Shown: positions 24,700 to 35,794 of the stretch, piece by piece
Position numbering within the stretch: the stretch's first letter is position 1
Layout of the letters: each line of letters begins with the position of its first letter
Source of the DNA: Acheta domesticus
Lineage: Eukaryota > Arthropoda > Insecta > Orthoptera > Gryllidae
NCBI GenBank assembly: GCA_031308135.1
Contig: JAHLJT010009436.1
Coordinates: 164,847,681-164,911,680 of the forward strand
Direction of reading: 5' to 3'
Length of the DNA: 64,000 nucleotides
Notes under the pieces: generated by a model
Seen by the model: the letters and a program-made list of their open reading frames with translations, nothing else
Database searches by the model: none
What the model was told of the DNA's origin: nothing
Translations under genes and position numbers: made by a program

Positions 24700-25690
24700 A
24701 ACTTATTATTATTATTATTAAGATAATGTAGATAATGAAGAACTGAGGCATTGAGAGTACTGAAGAAAATGTGTCTGCAAATAAATTTAATCACGGTTTC
24801 GATATGTGTGGAATAATCTCAGGTAGTGGGTTGAGAGAATACAAGAGAATCTTGTACATCACGCAATGAATGTTTTCTCATTATCGAGTTTTGCCAGCCT
24901 GGAAGTTCCCAATGCAGGTACAGATGTCAAAAGTTTATCAAGCCTAATCGCGTTACATTGTAACTAAATTAGTATCAAAAACAAAAATCCCATACAAATT
25001 AAATTGAAAGATGTGCAAAGAGGATATGGCAACATAGCACACCTCTCAGCAGTGCAGGCTTTTAACTATAAAATGTTATGCCACTTCTCATACTGTACTG
25101 TACCGGACGACTTCTCATATTCGCTATGTCAATCCTTACGACAGAGCTAAAGTTATGCAACAGCAAGTCTCAAAGAAAAGGTCGCCCATTTTTAAATTTT
25201 GTGATTCGCTTGTTGTATTGTGGAAGACCAACATTTTTGTGGATGAACTGTTGTACTGCAGATATACGTTATTGCAATAGACTGAACACGGTTTTTGTTA
25301 AATATTGTAAGTTTTTGCATTTTTATACGAGAGTATTTAATTTGTTATTTTCGACTAGTTTGCTTGATACATTTTAGAAAACCATTTGGAGCACTTTCGC
25401 CGCTGTAGGCCATTCGTTTTAAATATCGTCGTGGTTCCTACAAAAATCCCATTTTTTAAAAATATTTTGTGTGAAAATATTTCTACGGTTGAAATTTCTA
25501 ACATGCCTTATCTCATATTACACTATAAATTACGTAATCAAGGAGGATTGAGGTAGCAAGTGGTAGGCCTCATTTTACGTGCAGGAAAAAGCAAGTATTG
25601 ACGCCATCAACCAGCCACTTTACATTTCAATTTCCATATCGGAATCCCCCAGGAAAGGGCCCTCTCTCCTTATGGCTATTTCCAAAATCG
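24700..25690. other. AT-rich intron with a short (ATT)n run
   Basis: (ATT)5-6 lies at about 24703-24720. The rest shows no recognisable structure. Confidence 0.5.
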
Positions 25691-26760
25691 AGCAGTTGGG
25701 GCGTGGGGCAGGCAGGCGGGCGGGCGTTCCCGTCGGCGGGTGGGAGGGGCCGGGGGCGCGAGCTCAAGAATAAAGGCGCGGCTTCCGCATGCGTCCCACG
25801 TACGGAGGGAGGAAGGGGGCGGGGCGGGAGTGGGGAGTGGAGAGGAGGGGGACGGGCCTCGGTCCGGAAGCGGCGTCGACGCCCGAACGAACCGGAACCG
25901 CGCGGAATGAGGCGCTGGCGGCGGCGGAGGCAAAGCTCGCGAACGCGCGCGGAAGGCGTGGGCAGAGTGATGCCTCGAGGAGACGCCGACGCGGAGGGGA
26001 ATGAGATGCCGGAGAGGGTGGAGATGGGAGTTGGGTGCTTAAAAGATGAAGATGGTGGAAATGGAAGTGTAGCTGTGAAACATGTGGTGAACATTGTCAC
26101 GTCCGCAGCGCTGTCACGCCCCTCCGGGGTGTGACAGCGTAGGTGGTAACAGGAAAGGCAGCGGTGGAGTCGTTAAAAGCAGAGCATGGAATCGCGTGAA
26201 AGGCGTAGGTGATGCCTTCATGAGGCGCCCAACCTGGAGGGAAATGAGATGCCGGAGTGCGTGGAGGCGGGAGACGGAGGCTAAGAAGATGAAGGTGGAG
26301 GAGATGGTAGATGGGATGGCTGTGAAACGCGCGGTAGGTGCAAGCAGGTTGGTGGCAGGCAAGCTGTCCGAAGTGGGAGTGAATGAGGTGGAGTTGACAG
26401 CGGTGGCTGAGAAATAATCGGTAGCGAAGAAATCAGCGGTGGAGTCGGTAAAAGCAAAGTTTGCAAACACGTGGAACGCTTTGGCAGGGAGGTGGAAATG
26501 TTGGCGCCCGAGATGGAAGTGAATGATTTTTCGTAGGCGAAGATGTTCGTCATAGGCGAAAACGGTGGGAGCGGAGATGTTGGCGGATGTGGGGAAGTCT
26601 GCGACAAATCTTTTGAACTTACTATAAACAAATGGAGTGGAGGAGGCGATGAAGATGGCAGAGTGGTCGACGGTAGCAATGCGTGGGAGAGGCACTTGCT
26701 GGAGGAGTAAGCGGTGGCGGCAGATGGTGGAAATGAGCTGGCAGAGGATTAAGTCGAAGA
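25690..26760 (+). repeat. G/A-rich repeat island with diverged ~242-bp duplication
   Basis: GAATGAGATGCCGGAG at 25999 and GAAATGAGATGCCGGAG at 26240 begin similar blocks. In both a GTGGAG stretch, AAGATGAAG, GGTGGA and GCTGTGAAAC follow in order, so the segment is an old tandem duplication. A weaker third block may start near 26500. The 298-codon minus-strand frame (26114-27010) runs through this and into the SINE, has no domain, and is not a gene. Confidence 0.65.
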
Positions 26761-26784
26761 ATTTAGCGGATGTAGTCCAAAGGC

Positions 26785-27016
26785 AACCTTCGCGGTTTAG
26801 GTCATTGGTCAGCGTGCTCGCATTCCACGATCGATTCCTAGTCGGGCCGATTCCTAGTCGGATCCCGGGTTCGATTCCTAGTCGGGCAGGATTATAGTGT
26901 GCGTTTTCTTTGCAATGTCCCAGTATATGTTGCTGTGTGACTGACAAAATTCGCTTCTCAGGTTGAGAAGACCAGAATACGGCATGGGGATGCCTTCGTG
27001 CTAACCACACATACCT
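26785..27016 (+). mobile_element. tRNA-derived SINE with triplicated B-box segment
   Basis: A tRNA-like head (GGTTTAGGTCATTGGTCAGC, about 26794-26813) is followed by a B-box region CCCGGGTTCGATTCC. The 13-mer GATTCCTAGTCGG occurs three times, at 26833, 26849 and 26873, so the T-arm part is locally triplicated. The body runs to about 27016. It interrupts two G/A-rich repeat islands (25.7-26.76 and 27.6-28.5 kb), suggesting insertion into or next to them. The family appears different from the long SINEs at 33.9, 59.4 and 63.4 kb. Confidence 0.62.
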
Positions 27017-27579
27017 TTTAACCCATGGTCGCGAGACCGAGACGCGGCTGGTAGGCCGTGGTCTGTAACAGGCTGTCGCTCCAAGTGCAGACAGGGCAAA
27101 GCGAATTATAGCGGATTAGGTGCGGAAGTTGGTGATGGAACTGATGGTGTTAGCGGAGATGTAGCGGAAAGCAAAGCAACTTTTTTTAACAGCTCTATTT
27201 TCTACCTGTTCAGTCCTTTGATTTTGCAGAGATTTGCATTACTTAATAATAGAAGTGGGTTAGGGCATAGGCAGGCGGGGAGTAAATTTGGTCGAAGCTC
27301 TCTCCCACTTTGTTAAGTTTCCATAATTTAGTGTTTGAATTGTTTTTTTTAATTTGTGACATTCTATTGTTTAATGTTAAGTCTGTAAGTTCAATATTTT
27401 TTTTAAATTCAATTTGCGTTCCTATTGAAGGGTTTATGGCAGCCGTAATTTATCCGTAATATCGTATATGTATCGTATCCTTGGTGAACTTTGAAATAAT
27501 TTTAATGTGTTCTACTGAACGTCCTAGATTAAACTTCTTAACACATTCCGATTTTAGTAGTTCCTCCAAAAATTGTACT

Positions 27580-28500
27580 GATAGTCCAGAAAAGCAACAG
27601 TGGAAGTGGAATTGTGCGAGGAAGGATGTGCTGGCAGGAACGCAGCACCAGCGGAAACCAAGTACTCAATACCATTATGGTGGAAATGGAGGGAGCAAAT
27701 ACTAAGTGAGTGGAGGAGACAGTGACGAAGAGACAGTTGCCAATTGAGTTGAAAGGAGAGGAAGTGGCGGTGGCAGCTGTTGAAGAGGTGGTGGAAGTAG
27801 GAGAGGTGGATGTAGACCGCAGTGTCTTTGTGACGATGGAGAAAAAAAAATATCGGGAAGCAAAAATGGCAGCAAATATGGAAGGTTTAGCGAATAAGAG
27901 GTGGATGCAGCTATTGATTGAAGAGGAGGATGTAGATAGAGAAAAGTGTAGATAAAGGAGGATGTAGATAAAGGGGATCTAGGTAAAGGAGGATGTAGAT
28001 AAAGCGGGATGAAGATAAAGAACGGAGGCGACAGAGGAGATTGTAAGGCGGAAGAGGTGACGAATGTGTCGCTGGAGACTGGTGCAGTGGTGGAATAGTA
28101 CAACAGTAAGAGAGGAATGGGGCTGGCGGAGAAGACGGCAAAGGCATCAGGGGAAGGGGAAGAGGCGGTGGTATGCGCGGGGAAAGCGATGAAGGCAGTA
28201 GAGGCAGCCGCGGAAACACAGACCATTTGCGTGGGATGAGAGGCGTGGAGGTACGGGTGACGAGGGAGGGGGGACGAAGGCCAAGGGGCGGGGGCAGTGA
28301 CGGCGTTGGAAGCGGCGGAGGCGTTGGCGATGGCGGCGGCGAAGGCGCGAGCTCGCGCAGGCGGCAAATCTCGTTTGCGACTGCAGCGGAAGCGGAAGCC
28401 GGGTTTCGTGTCGCGCGCGAGAAGGCGCTGGCGCAGCGGCGGCGGCGGCGGCGGCGGAGGCAGGGCCCGCGCCCAAGGTTACAGCACAGGGGGGAAAGGC
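27580..28500 (+). repeat. G/A-rich repeat island
   Basis: Diverged GGTGGAAGTAGGAGAGGTGG-like units. A clearer 18-bp unit at 27950-28020 is based on GGAGGATGTAGATAAAG. At the right end is a GGCGGC run (28435-28460). The composition matches the 25.7-kb island, from which it is separated by the SINE at 26.8 kb and an AT-rich stretch. Confidence 0.7.
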
Positions 28501-28559
28501 AAAGCAAAGGTTGTGGAGAAGGCAACAACGTTAGCAGCGTTGCCAGATTATTTCTAGTC

Positions 28560-29880
28560 TAAGTCATGATTTTTTAACAAAGATTGGTAAGAAAGCGGGG
28601 TTTAATTTAGTTTTAGTCATAATCTGCATAAAAATGTGTTTATAATGTACTTAATATAATGTATAACTTGTATGTAAATGTATTACCTAATGTATCTGTG
28701 GAGAGCTGCCATTGGGATTCTTCCCAAAATAATTAATATATTATTATTATTTTTATCATTATTATTATTATTATTATTTATTTGTTTGGAAAAATGCGGA
28801 ACAAAGTAAAAAACAATAATAAGTAATATTTTAATTGTAAGTTTCGAAACATACTTTTATACAGATTTCAATCACAGACAAAGTAATCAGTAGGTTATCA
28901 AATTTCAGCAACTGATATCATCCATTTCCATAAAAAAATGAACATCGCGTTGGAATCTGTAAGGCGTTGACATCGCTTGTTCGATGACTCCTGATGCAAT
29001 GCGACGATATACTAACCCGACGAACCGACTCACCCCATTGCAACATGCGGCAACCAACTCAACCACTATTGTCGCTGAGATTTCTTTCGAGTGCTTTTTT
29101 CTTGTTTTCTTTTTTGTTGTATTTTTTGCGCTGGACAATTCAAATGGAAACAGTTTACAAAAGCGTGATTTCGGCTGTACCGTGCGGAACATTTTCTTTT
29201 CGTCTTAAAAAGCAGGACGTCCCGAGACGTCTGGCAACGCTGAATTTAGCCTCTCCAAAATCCACGACAGTGTCCCTATTTCGACCAGAACGTTTCCACA
29301 CAACACCTATAAACACCTTTGAAATAAAAAATACTAACTTAATCTCTGATACCATACGTGGTTAATAAAGAATACGATTTAGTAAATCAAATATTTTTTT
29401 TTATTTTTAGGAATAAGTTGTTAGTAAATTAACGTTTTTTACTTTAATTGATATCTGTTGATTTAAGGTGACCATCTTTTCGAATTGAATTCATTTTAAA
29501 CTCTTATTATTTCAGTAGATTTTGTAACAAGTGATATTAGTATGGTCGCACATGTAGTGGAAGCGGTGGCGATGGCGACATCTCAGCGGCAAGCTGCGGC
29601 AAACATTACACATAAACCAACTTTATCTCTAGATTCAGAATTTGTGATTACGATTCTTTACATTCTTGATATTTCCTCCACATTTATCAATCATCACCCT
29701 TTTTATATCAAAACCACTTAATCTCGTTTTTATTTCTATTTTTTTAACATAATTACATTGCCATCGCAATCATTGCTGCGATATCACATTTCGCCCGTAA
29801 ATCGGAGTTTATCTAATCGCTTTTGTGTTGGTTTGCTTTGTTTTCGTACATTCCGTTTATCCATTCAGGGCCCATCAATT
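28560..29880. other. AT-rich intron with (ATT)n
   Basis: ATT-rich microsatellite at 28738-28779 (interrupted). Nothing else recognised, including in the 29.0-29.35-kb open frames. Confidence 0.5.
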
Positions 29881-30560
29881 TTCGAGATAATCACTGGTCT
29901 TCAACGTTAACTCTCGTTATTCCCACCTCTTGTCATCTTCATCTTTCGTTGCTAACACTCATTACTCAATGTTCGACATTATCAATCCCTCACGCTTTGT
30001 AATTCTGACAGACTCACTCCATGCTACTCATTGCTCTCTCAGATACATAACACTACAGTGGCTCTGTAAGTGATCTCTTCACAATCACACGACATCATTA
30101 CTATAGTTAGTAATGCACTTATCCTCCTTCCTCCGTGCCTCATGACACTCACCCGTATCACACACCACACATTCTTTATCCTTCGTAATCCATATCCGAC
30201 AACATTCTCGCCTCTGGGCGTAATGTCGCCCCCTTCTACATTCCAAATCACTCGCTACCCTAACTTCTCGCTTTTTCTTTTGTCATCCACATCTCTAATC
30301 ATCCTCGCCCTTCATTATCCCTTACCCTTTGTCATCTTCACTCATCAGTCCTCATCAGCCTCACCCCTTCGGCTTCCGAAAGGGTGAGTCGTCCCTTCTT
30401 CATCCACATCCCTCGTCACCTTCACTCTTCATTATCTCCCATCCCTCGTCACCCTCACTCCGAGTGACCTGGGCTCTCGCGACTTTCCCAATTCTTGTCA
30501 TCCGTACCCGACTTTCTCCAGCTTCTCGTCACTCTACCCGTTCGTCGTCGCCCGCGACAT
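29880..30560 (+). repeat. Pyrimidine-rich diverged tandem region
   Basis: Repeated words TCATC, CCCTCGTCACC and CACTC recur with loose spacing of about 30-40 bp, clearest at 30395-30470 (TCCCTCGTCACCTTCACTC, then ATCCCTCGTCACCCTCACTC). Probably a decayed minisatellite. Confidence 0.5.
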
Positions 30561-30599
30561 TGACGTTGATGTTTTCAAAATATCGATGTTTTTATTGAA

Positions 30600-31100
30600 G
30601 CCTAAAAAAAGTTTTATTAGTTGTCAATGTTTTATTTTTGGAAAAAGAGGACAAAATGTCTGTTAATTGTCCTGTCCTTAAACCTCCGAATTTTCTTCAT
30701 GTCAGTTAATTTAACATTCTTTTAAGTCAATGTAATCAAGAGGAGAAGTTTGAAATGGAGATGGAATTCTACATACTAGAAGAGTGTTGCTTACAAATAC
30801 AAGAGAAACATTTGTCCACAACAAATGGGAACAAGTTGGAGCCCTTCGAATTAACCGAGTAACAGAACAATTTTTATCGTACGTTTTAGCGCTGAACAGT
30901 GGTGTGGGGAGCTTTGGGTTTGGAAATGGGTAACTTACACAATCGTAGTTAGGGATATTGTAATGGATGAAATACCGTTACCTCAAATCATTTTAATATC
31001 ACTTTTAAACCATCGATGTTTCATTACATAGACTTTTTGGGGCGAGATTTATCATTAACATCGACGTTTCAATATTGAATGCCGAAGATTGAAAACTTGG
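30600..31100. other. AT-rich intron; no feature recognised
   Basis: The words ATATCGATGTTTTTATTG (about 30580) and CATCGATGTTTCATTAC (about 31010) are similar, but too short to define a repeat. Confidence 0.45.
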
Positions 31101-31139
31101 ATGTTTTCGTCGGTCCCTCATCCCAGGTATCCGGACGCC

Positions 31140-31660
31140 CCGAGTACCATGGCTGGGGCAAGGGGGCGGGGCAGGGAAGGTAGAAGCGGGGAGGGGAGAA
31201 GCGGGCGGGGAGGGGAGAAGCGAGGCGGGGAGAGGAGAAGCGGGGAGGGGAGAGGCGGGGCGGGAAGAAGAGGCGGAGAAAGGCGAAAGAGTGGGGCGGG
31301 GCTGTGAGTAGCGGGGCATGGCGGGGGACGGGGAGGGTGAGGGGCGGGGAGAGGCGAGGGAAGGGGCGTGGCGGGGCGGGGCGGGGCGGGGATGTGGCGC
31401 CGCGGCGCCAACGAGCGGATGGCGTGCTCCGCCGCCGCCACTGCGGCGCCCGGCGCGGGGCGGCGCGGCGCGGGGCGGCGCGGCGCGGCGCGGGGTGGCC
31501 CGCGGGCCGAGGCGCCAACGAGAGGAGCACGGCATCGCGAGGCCCCTGCCACGGGCGGTGCCGCCGCGCGGGAGGGGGAGAGGCAAAGGATCCGGGAAAG
31601 CCGCGCAGACGAGCTCGGGGTGAAGCCACGCCCTTCACATGCGGACGCTTTTGAAGAGCG
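31140..31660 (+). repeat. G-rich minisatellite island
   Basis: The left half has units like GGGGAGAGGAGAAGC and GGGGAGGGGAGAAGCGGGC. The middle is GGGGCGGGGCGGGGCGGGGA and the right half GGCGCGGGGCGGCGCGGC. Each zone has its own period, as if several expansions occurred side by side. Quadruplex-prone on +. Confidence 0.86.
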
Positions 31661-31719
31661 GCCTTGAGGCTTTAAGAGGAAATTGAAAATTCACGGAAAC
31701 GGTTGGTTTCTCCTACAGC

Positions 31720-32990
31720 TGTGTTGTCAAGTGAAGCCACGAGCGGGAGTCCGTGGCACGAGTGCCACGACGAAATTGGTCCTCCACGCAGTTCATTACC
31801 CCGCCGCTAGAGAAAAAAAACGTCCCTATTGTAAAATGGCCGGGTTTATACTAATTTCCTCTCCCGACGCTAGTGGCGAAGAGGAGCTCGTGGCATGCTA
31901 AGGTGCCACGACACGTGCCACTGCCACCAGTAGAAGATCTTGACACCACTGTCTTACAGTTAATAAGCACGACTACTGTATTAGTCACAAGGGAGTACCT
32001 TTCTTGCGTCTTGAACTGATTTATGTTTGTCCCATAGATCATTAACTGTGTCAAAGGTACTTTCAAGAAATCACACGCCCTCATTCATTCCTTTTTTGTC
32101 AGTTATTGTCTTTCGTTCAATTAGTTCCATTTTTCGTTTCGATTCACTTACATTTTGTATTATAAGTAGGCAAAACCTGTTGTAAAGAATATGAATGTAG
32201 ATATTAATGAAAAATATAATGTTGTATGTCGGTAAACATCAATAAACACGTGTCTCACAATAAATGATGCAAACTTCTACGACTGGCATAGTGGTCTAAA
32301 ATGATATTATTTGGCAATGAATATATAGTGAGAAATTACATGTAAAAAACTTTTATACACACTACTGACAAATGGTATTTTCCCCTAAAATTAGTCTCCC
32401 TATATGAACAGGCGTTCGGCAGGTAGATGAAATATGCTTGTCTGCATCAGAAAGTGGCATACACATTAGCAGAAATTGTTTGTCTTTCCTCGGGATTCGA
32501 GTACGCTAGACTATAAAGCTAATCGTGTATTACTTCAGTATATTTCACCACTTTTTAGGACTTGGCTTTTAAGGCTTATTTGTGTAGTGGGAAATCGGGA
32601 GAATTTCTACTTCCGGGTAACTATATGAAAAAAGTTTTTTCACCTTGTAATAAGACTGAGCTTTTCACTTCTAAACCTCTTCATACGCTGCATTTACCTG
32701 AAGTGAAGGTAAAGCCGAATTTACGTACCTACAAAAATACAATCCGGAAAAGCATTTGGTCTCGGTTGATGTAGTTTTCTAGATTTTATGTGGCTTCACA
32801 TGGATCATGCGTGCAAAGTTTGATAACTACCTTGTACAGGTAGATAAGAACGTTGTATGAAATGTGTTTCCTTCAAACTCCCTGCATTTTCTCTAGAAAA
32901 CGGGGTAAGCAAGATACCGCGAGAATTATCAGCAGAAATGGAGATTCCACGCCGTGCAAAGCAGTAAATTCTGAGTAGCGGAAGTCGGGG
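31720..32990. other. Intron, no gene; GTGGCAC-rich start
   Basis: 31740-31930 carries several GTGGCACGA/GTGCCACGA words, an inverted-repeat-like cluster that may be a decayed small element. From 31940 it is AT-rich with nothing recognised. Confidence 0.4.
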
Positions 32991-33360
32991 AATAACCAGG
33001 TGTTTCGCTGCCGGAACGCGGGTAAAGTTAGAACACCTCGGGGAATATCTTGGCAGTGAACTGAAGGCACCCTCTCGGATCCGCGCGGTATACGAGCGAG
33101 CGGAGGCCCGGGAAGCTCGAGATGCTTCGCAGAGACTAGAAGTCTGGCGCGCTTAGAGCGGGCGCAGACGAGATTCGCAGCGACACCCTCCGGAAGCGAG
33201 CGGCGCGGGCGCGTGGGCGAAGCCGAGTCGACGCGCGGAGCTGACGCCGGGAGACGCAGCAGCCGCGGAGAGATCAAGTTGTGGAACTGCGCGCGACGGT
33301 GACGGGTGGTGACGTTGGGGCGTTGGCACGAGTGAGAAGGGGAGATGTCGGCAAGCGGTC
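32990..33360. other. CpG-rich patch
   Basis: Balanced GC-rich, CpG-rich and non-repetitive (GCGGCGCGGGCGCGTGGGCG near 33200). No promoter motif or exon could be recognised. Confidence 0.4.
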
Positions 33361-33501
33361 TTGGCTGGTCACAATCACATTCACAAAATTCAGGTCAGAA
33401 TGCAGAAAAACGGAAGTTGGAATAATGTCGTTCTCGAACCGAATTATTAGAAATTGGGGCAGATTGCCTGCGACAATCTTTGAAACTTTGAAATGTTATA
33501 G

Positions 33502-33531
33502 TTACTACTACTACTACTACTACTACTACTG
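33502..33531. repeat. (TAC)n microsatellite
   Basis: About ten TAC units at the tail side of a minus-strand SINE fragment, so possibly its expanded tail. Confidence 0.9.
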
Positions 33532-33534
33532 TCA

Positions 33535-33735
33535 GTTCCGTAAGTGTAGTGCATGCTGTTATCACGGGAGGTGGCGGTGCTTTACCTTCGCAGGGTGGTG
33601 AGCTCCGGCGCCGATCTACATGTCGACTTGTGGGATTTTCCTTATCCAGGTGTCTCCCACCAGCGTGGCCTGCCCCAACCGGAAGAAATTCGAACCTTCT
33701 GATATTTGTATCCCGACATATGTGGTACTGAAATG
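33535..33735 (-). mobile_element. Fragment of the long SINE (3' half), minus strand
   Basis: The reverse complement contains CGCTGGTGGGAGACACCTGG and a GATCGGCGCCGGAG block in the same order as the 3' halves of the plus-strand copies at 33.9 and 63.4 kb. A (TAC)n tract at 33502-33531 lies at its tail. The tRNA head is missing or too diverged to see. It is only about 200 bp from the plus-strand copy, so the two form an inverted pair. Confidence 0.6.
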
Positions 33736-33738
33736 CAT

Positions 33739-33778
33739 TAGAGAGAGAGAGAGAGAGTGCGTAAGTAAGTAAGTAAGG
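33739..33778. repeat. (GA)n and (GTAA)n microsatellites
   Basis: AGAGAGAGAGAGAGAG followed by GTAAGTAAGTAAGTAAG, located between the minus- and plus-strand SINE copies. Confidence 0.9.
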
Positions 33779-33924
33779 GGTGAGGTTAGGACAGGGATGA
33801 GGAAGAAAAAATCCCGTTCGGTCCATGGATCGTTTATTATGGTACTGCTTCAGCAATCGTCTAGTGTTCATCAGAGAACCACAGAAAACTATCGATCAGA
33901 GCATCCACTCGCTAGAATTCTCCT

Positions 33925-34457
33925 ACCGGAAGAGATAGCTCAGGGCATCAACTAATGTCACTGTTGTCCCTCTGACCGGGAGGCCCTACGTTCCAGTCCC
34001 GACACTAGCTTGTCAGCTACGTCGAATTCAGTTGCTGTCTGAAGGATAATCAGTCTACAGCTGCTGTGATCGGTAGTTTTCCGTGTTTTCTCCGATCAAC
34101 CCCAGGCGAATGCCGGAGCAGTACCCTAACAAACGGGCCACGTACCGCGCACGATCTTTCTTACACTTTCCTCGTTCTATCTTCTCTCCTTACACACACA
34201 ATTACACAAACATACACTACACTGCCACACATTACGGGAGACGGCTCTGGAGCTTAGAACGTGATCCGGCTGGGGAGGTAGTCCGCTGTTGGGAAATACC
34301 TGCTTAGGGAAAACCCCGCTAGCCCCCGGTAGGTCGGCGCCGGATTTCGCCATCCCTGGGGAAGACATCTCCACGTCCCGAGCAAAACATGAACTGCATT
34401 TGCGGGACAAATGACCCCAGTAGTTAACACACCCGAAATCATTGACAATCATCAATG
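33925..34457 (+). mobile_element. Long tRNA-derived SINE, copy 1
   Basis: The head has box A GATAGCTCAGGGC (about 33934) and box B ACGTTCCAGTCCC (33988-34000), the spacing expected of an RNA polymerase III promoter. The body shares blocks in the same order with the copies at 59.4 and 63.4 kb: a GTCGAATTCAG-like block, a GATCGGTAGTTTTCCGTG-like block, AACAAACGGGCCAC, a pyrimidine-rich stretch with ACAC repeats, GAGCTTAGA, a TACCTGCTTAGG block and a GGCGCCGGAT block. It ends in a TCAATGAA-like tail. About 530 bp is long for a SINE. No open frame belongs to it. Confidence 0.72.
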
Positions 34458-34469
34458 AATAGAATTATC

Positions 34470-34565
34470 CTCCCGACAGCGGTTGAACTTAACCTAGTTA
34501 TCTAGCTGGTGTCGAAATATCCTACCACTGTCTAGACACTAACCGTTGGACCGCCAGATTAGCGG
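34470..34565 (-). mobile_element. Possible tRNA-like SINE head, minus strand
   Basis: The reverse complement reads GCGGTCCAACGGTTAGTGTC, close to an A-box region, and about 55 bp later AGGTTAAGTTCAACC, a weak B box. No clear body or tail. It directly follows the end of SINE copy 1. Low certainty. Confidence 0.28.
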
Positions 34566-34569
34566 TACT

Positions 34570-35790
34570 TCAGTGGCTTCAGTTGATGCTCTGAACCGTC
34601 TCAGCTGGTGGGGAGGTGGAGTTGCTGGGAAAGATTGCGCGCTGAAATTATACATTATTTTTCTAGGTATTTTAGTTTTGTTCAAAGTATATTTAGTCAA
34701 TGTAAAGTTAAGATATTCTGTTAGAAAGCCCGCTCATTAAATTGCAGAAATGTTCATAAATCTAAAATCAGAGTAACTGCGCTGCTCATTGAAAAACGTG
34801 GAGATGAAGGCAAATATAATTTACGATGACTACGTGGATCGTAAATGCTTGTGGCTGAAGGGGACACTCACATTGAAACGTACTTCACACTCCTCTTTCA
34901 CAATGTTTCATTCCAATTTAGTGTATAGTCATTCCATGGCAATCGTGAGGCAGAACAAAAGGAATTTGCGGTAGGTTTGTTTTTTCTCCTGCTTCTCATT
35001 CGGATATACCTCTACCATTCACCTGGTCATTGTACAGAGGGTCTCAAAAAATACGTTACAAAAGTTTTGGGGATGTAGCAGAGTCGAAAATCATCACATT
35101 ATGAATGAACATATATTGGGAAATTTCATACATCCCAAAAACATATGTGTGACATTTGCCCCTGGGTGTCAGGCAACTCCTTACTCTCGGGCGTTGTGTA
35201 GGTCACGTTCTGATGAAGTTGAGGAGATTTCGTGTACCTCCTGAATACCCGCCAATACAGGTAACCTAAAAGTCAGGGGGAAATATAACATAAGTAACTC
35301 CGTAAAATAAAATTTCAATGCCAAAACATGCTCATTTTCTATTTCACTACATGCCCTGGAAGTTTGCGGAAGTCACGTGAGGGGAGATCGTTTTTCACAA
35401 TCCCTAGATTTAATACTTGGGATTTCCTGTCTTACTACATATATAATTGACCCTTCCACAATTATGCAACCGGGTATGATATAACGATCAAAATACCTGT
35501 AAATTTTGGAAGAAAATACATTTTATTAAATGCAATGTACATTTCTCGGTAATAATAATAGTGACAATAATACACAGAACATAAAAATTAATAGTATGTT
35601 CATACAAACGGAAAAATCTGATTATTTACATGAAAAACATCTTAATTTTTAGTGAGTTTCTATTATTTTTAATAAGGTATGACCTACTATAAACAGTAGT
35701 CGATGCCCCATGTGACGTCGTCCATTGGACAAATCACAGGCAAGATGGCTGTGGCATGAAGACAGTTTATTTACACACACACACATAATA
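34570..35790. other. Intron, no feature recognised
   Basis: AT-rich from 34640. A short (CA)n at 35774-35785 precedes Helitron 1. 35030-35300 reads like an old dispersed repeat but cannot be assigned. Confidence 0.4.
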
Positions 35791-35794
35791 TATA

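Noticed and set aside
26114..27010. 298-codon minus-strand frame
   Set aside because: Runs from a G/A-rich repeat island straight into a SINE; the peptide changes character at the SINE border and matches no family I know.
32990..33360. CpG island promoter of a nested gene
   Set aside because: CpG-dense, but many similar patches occur in the window, and no downstream exon or initiation motif could be identified.
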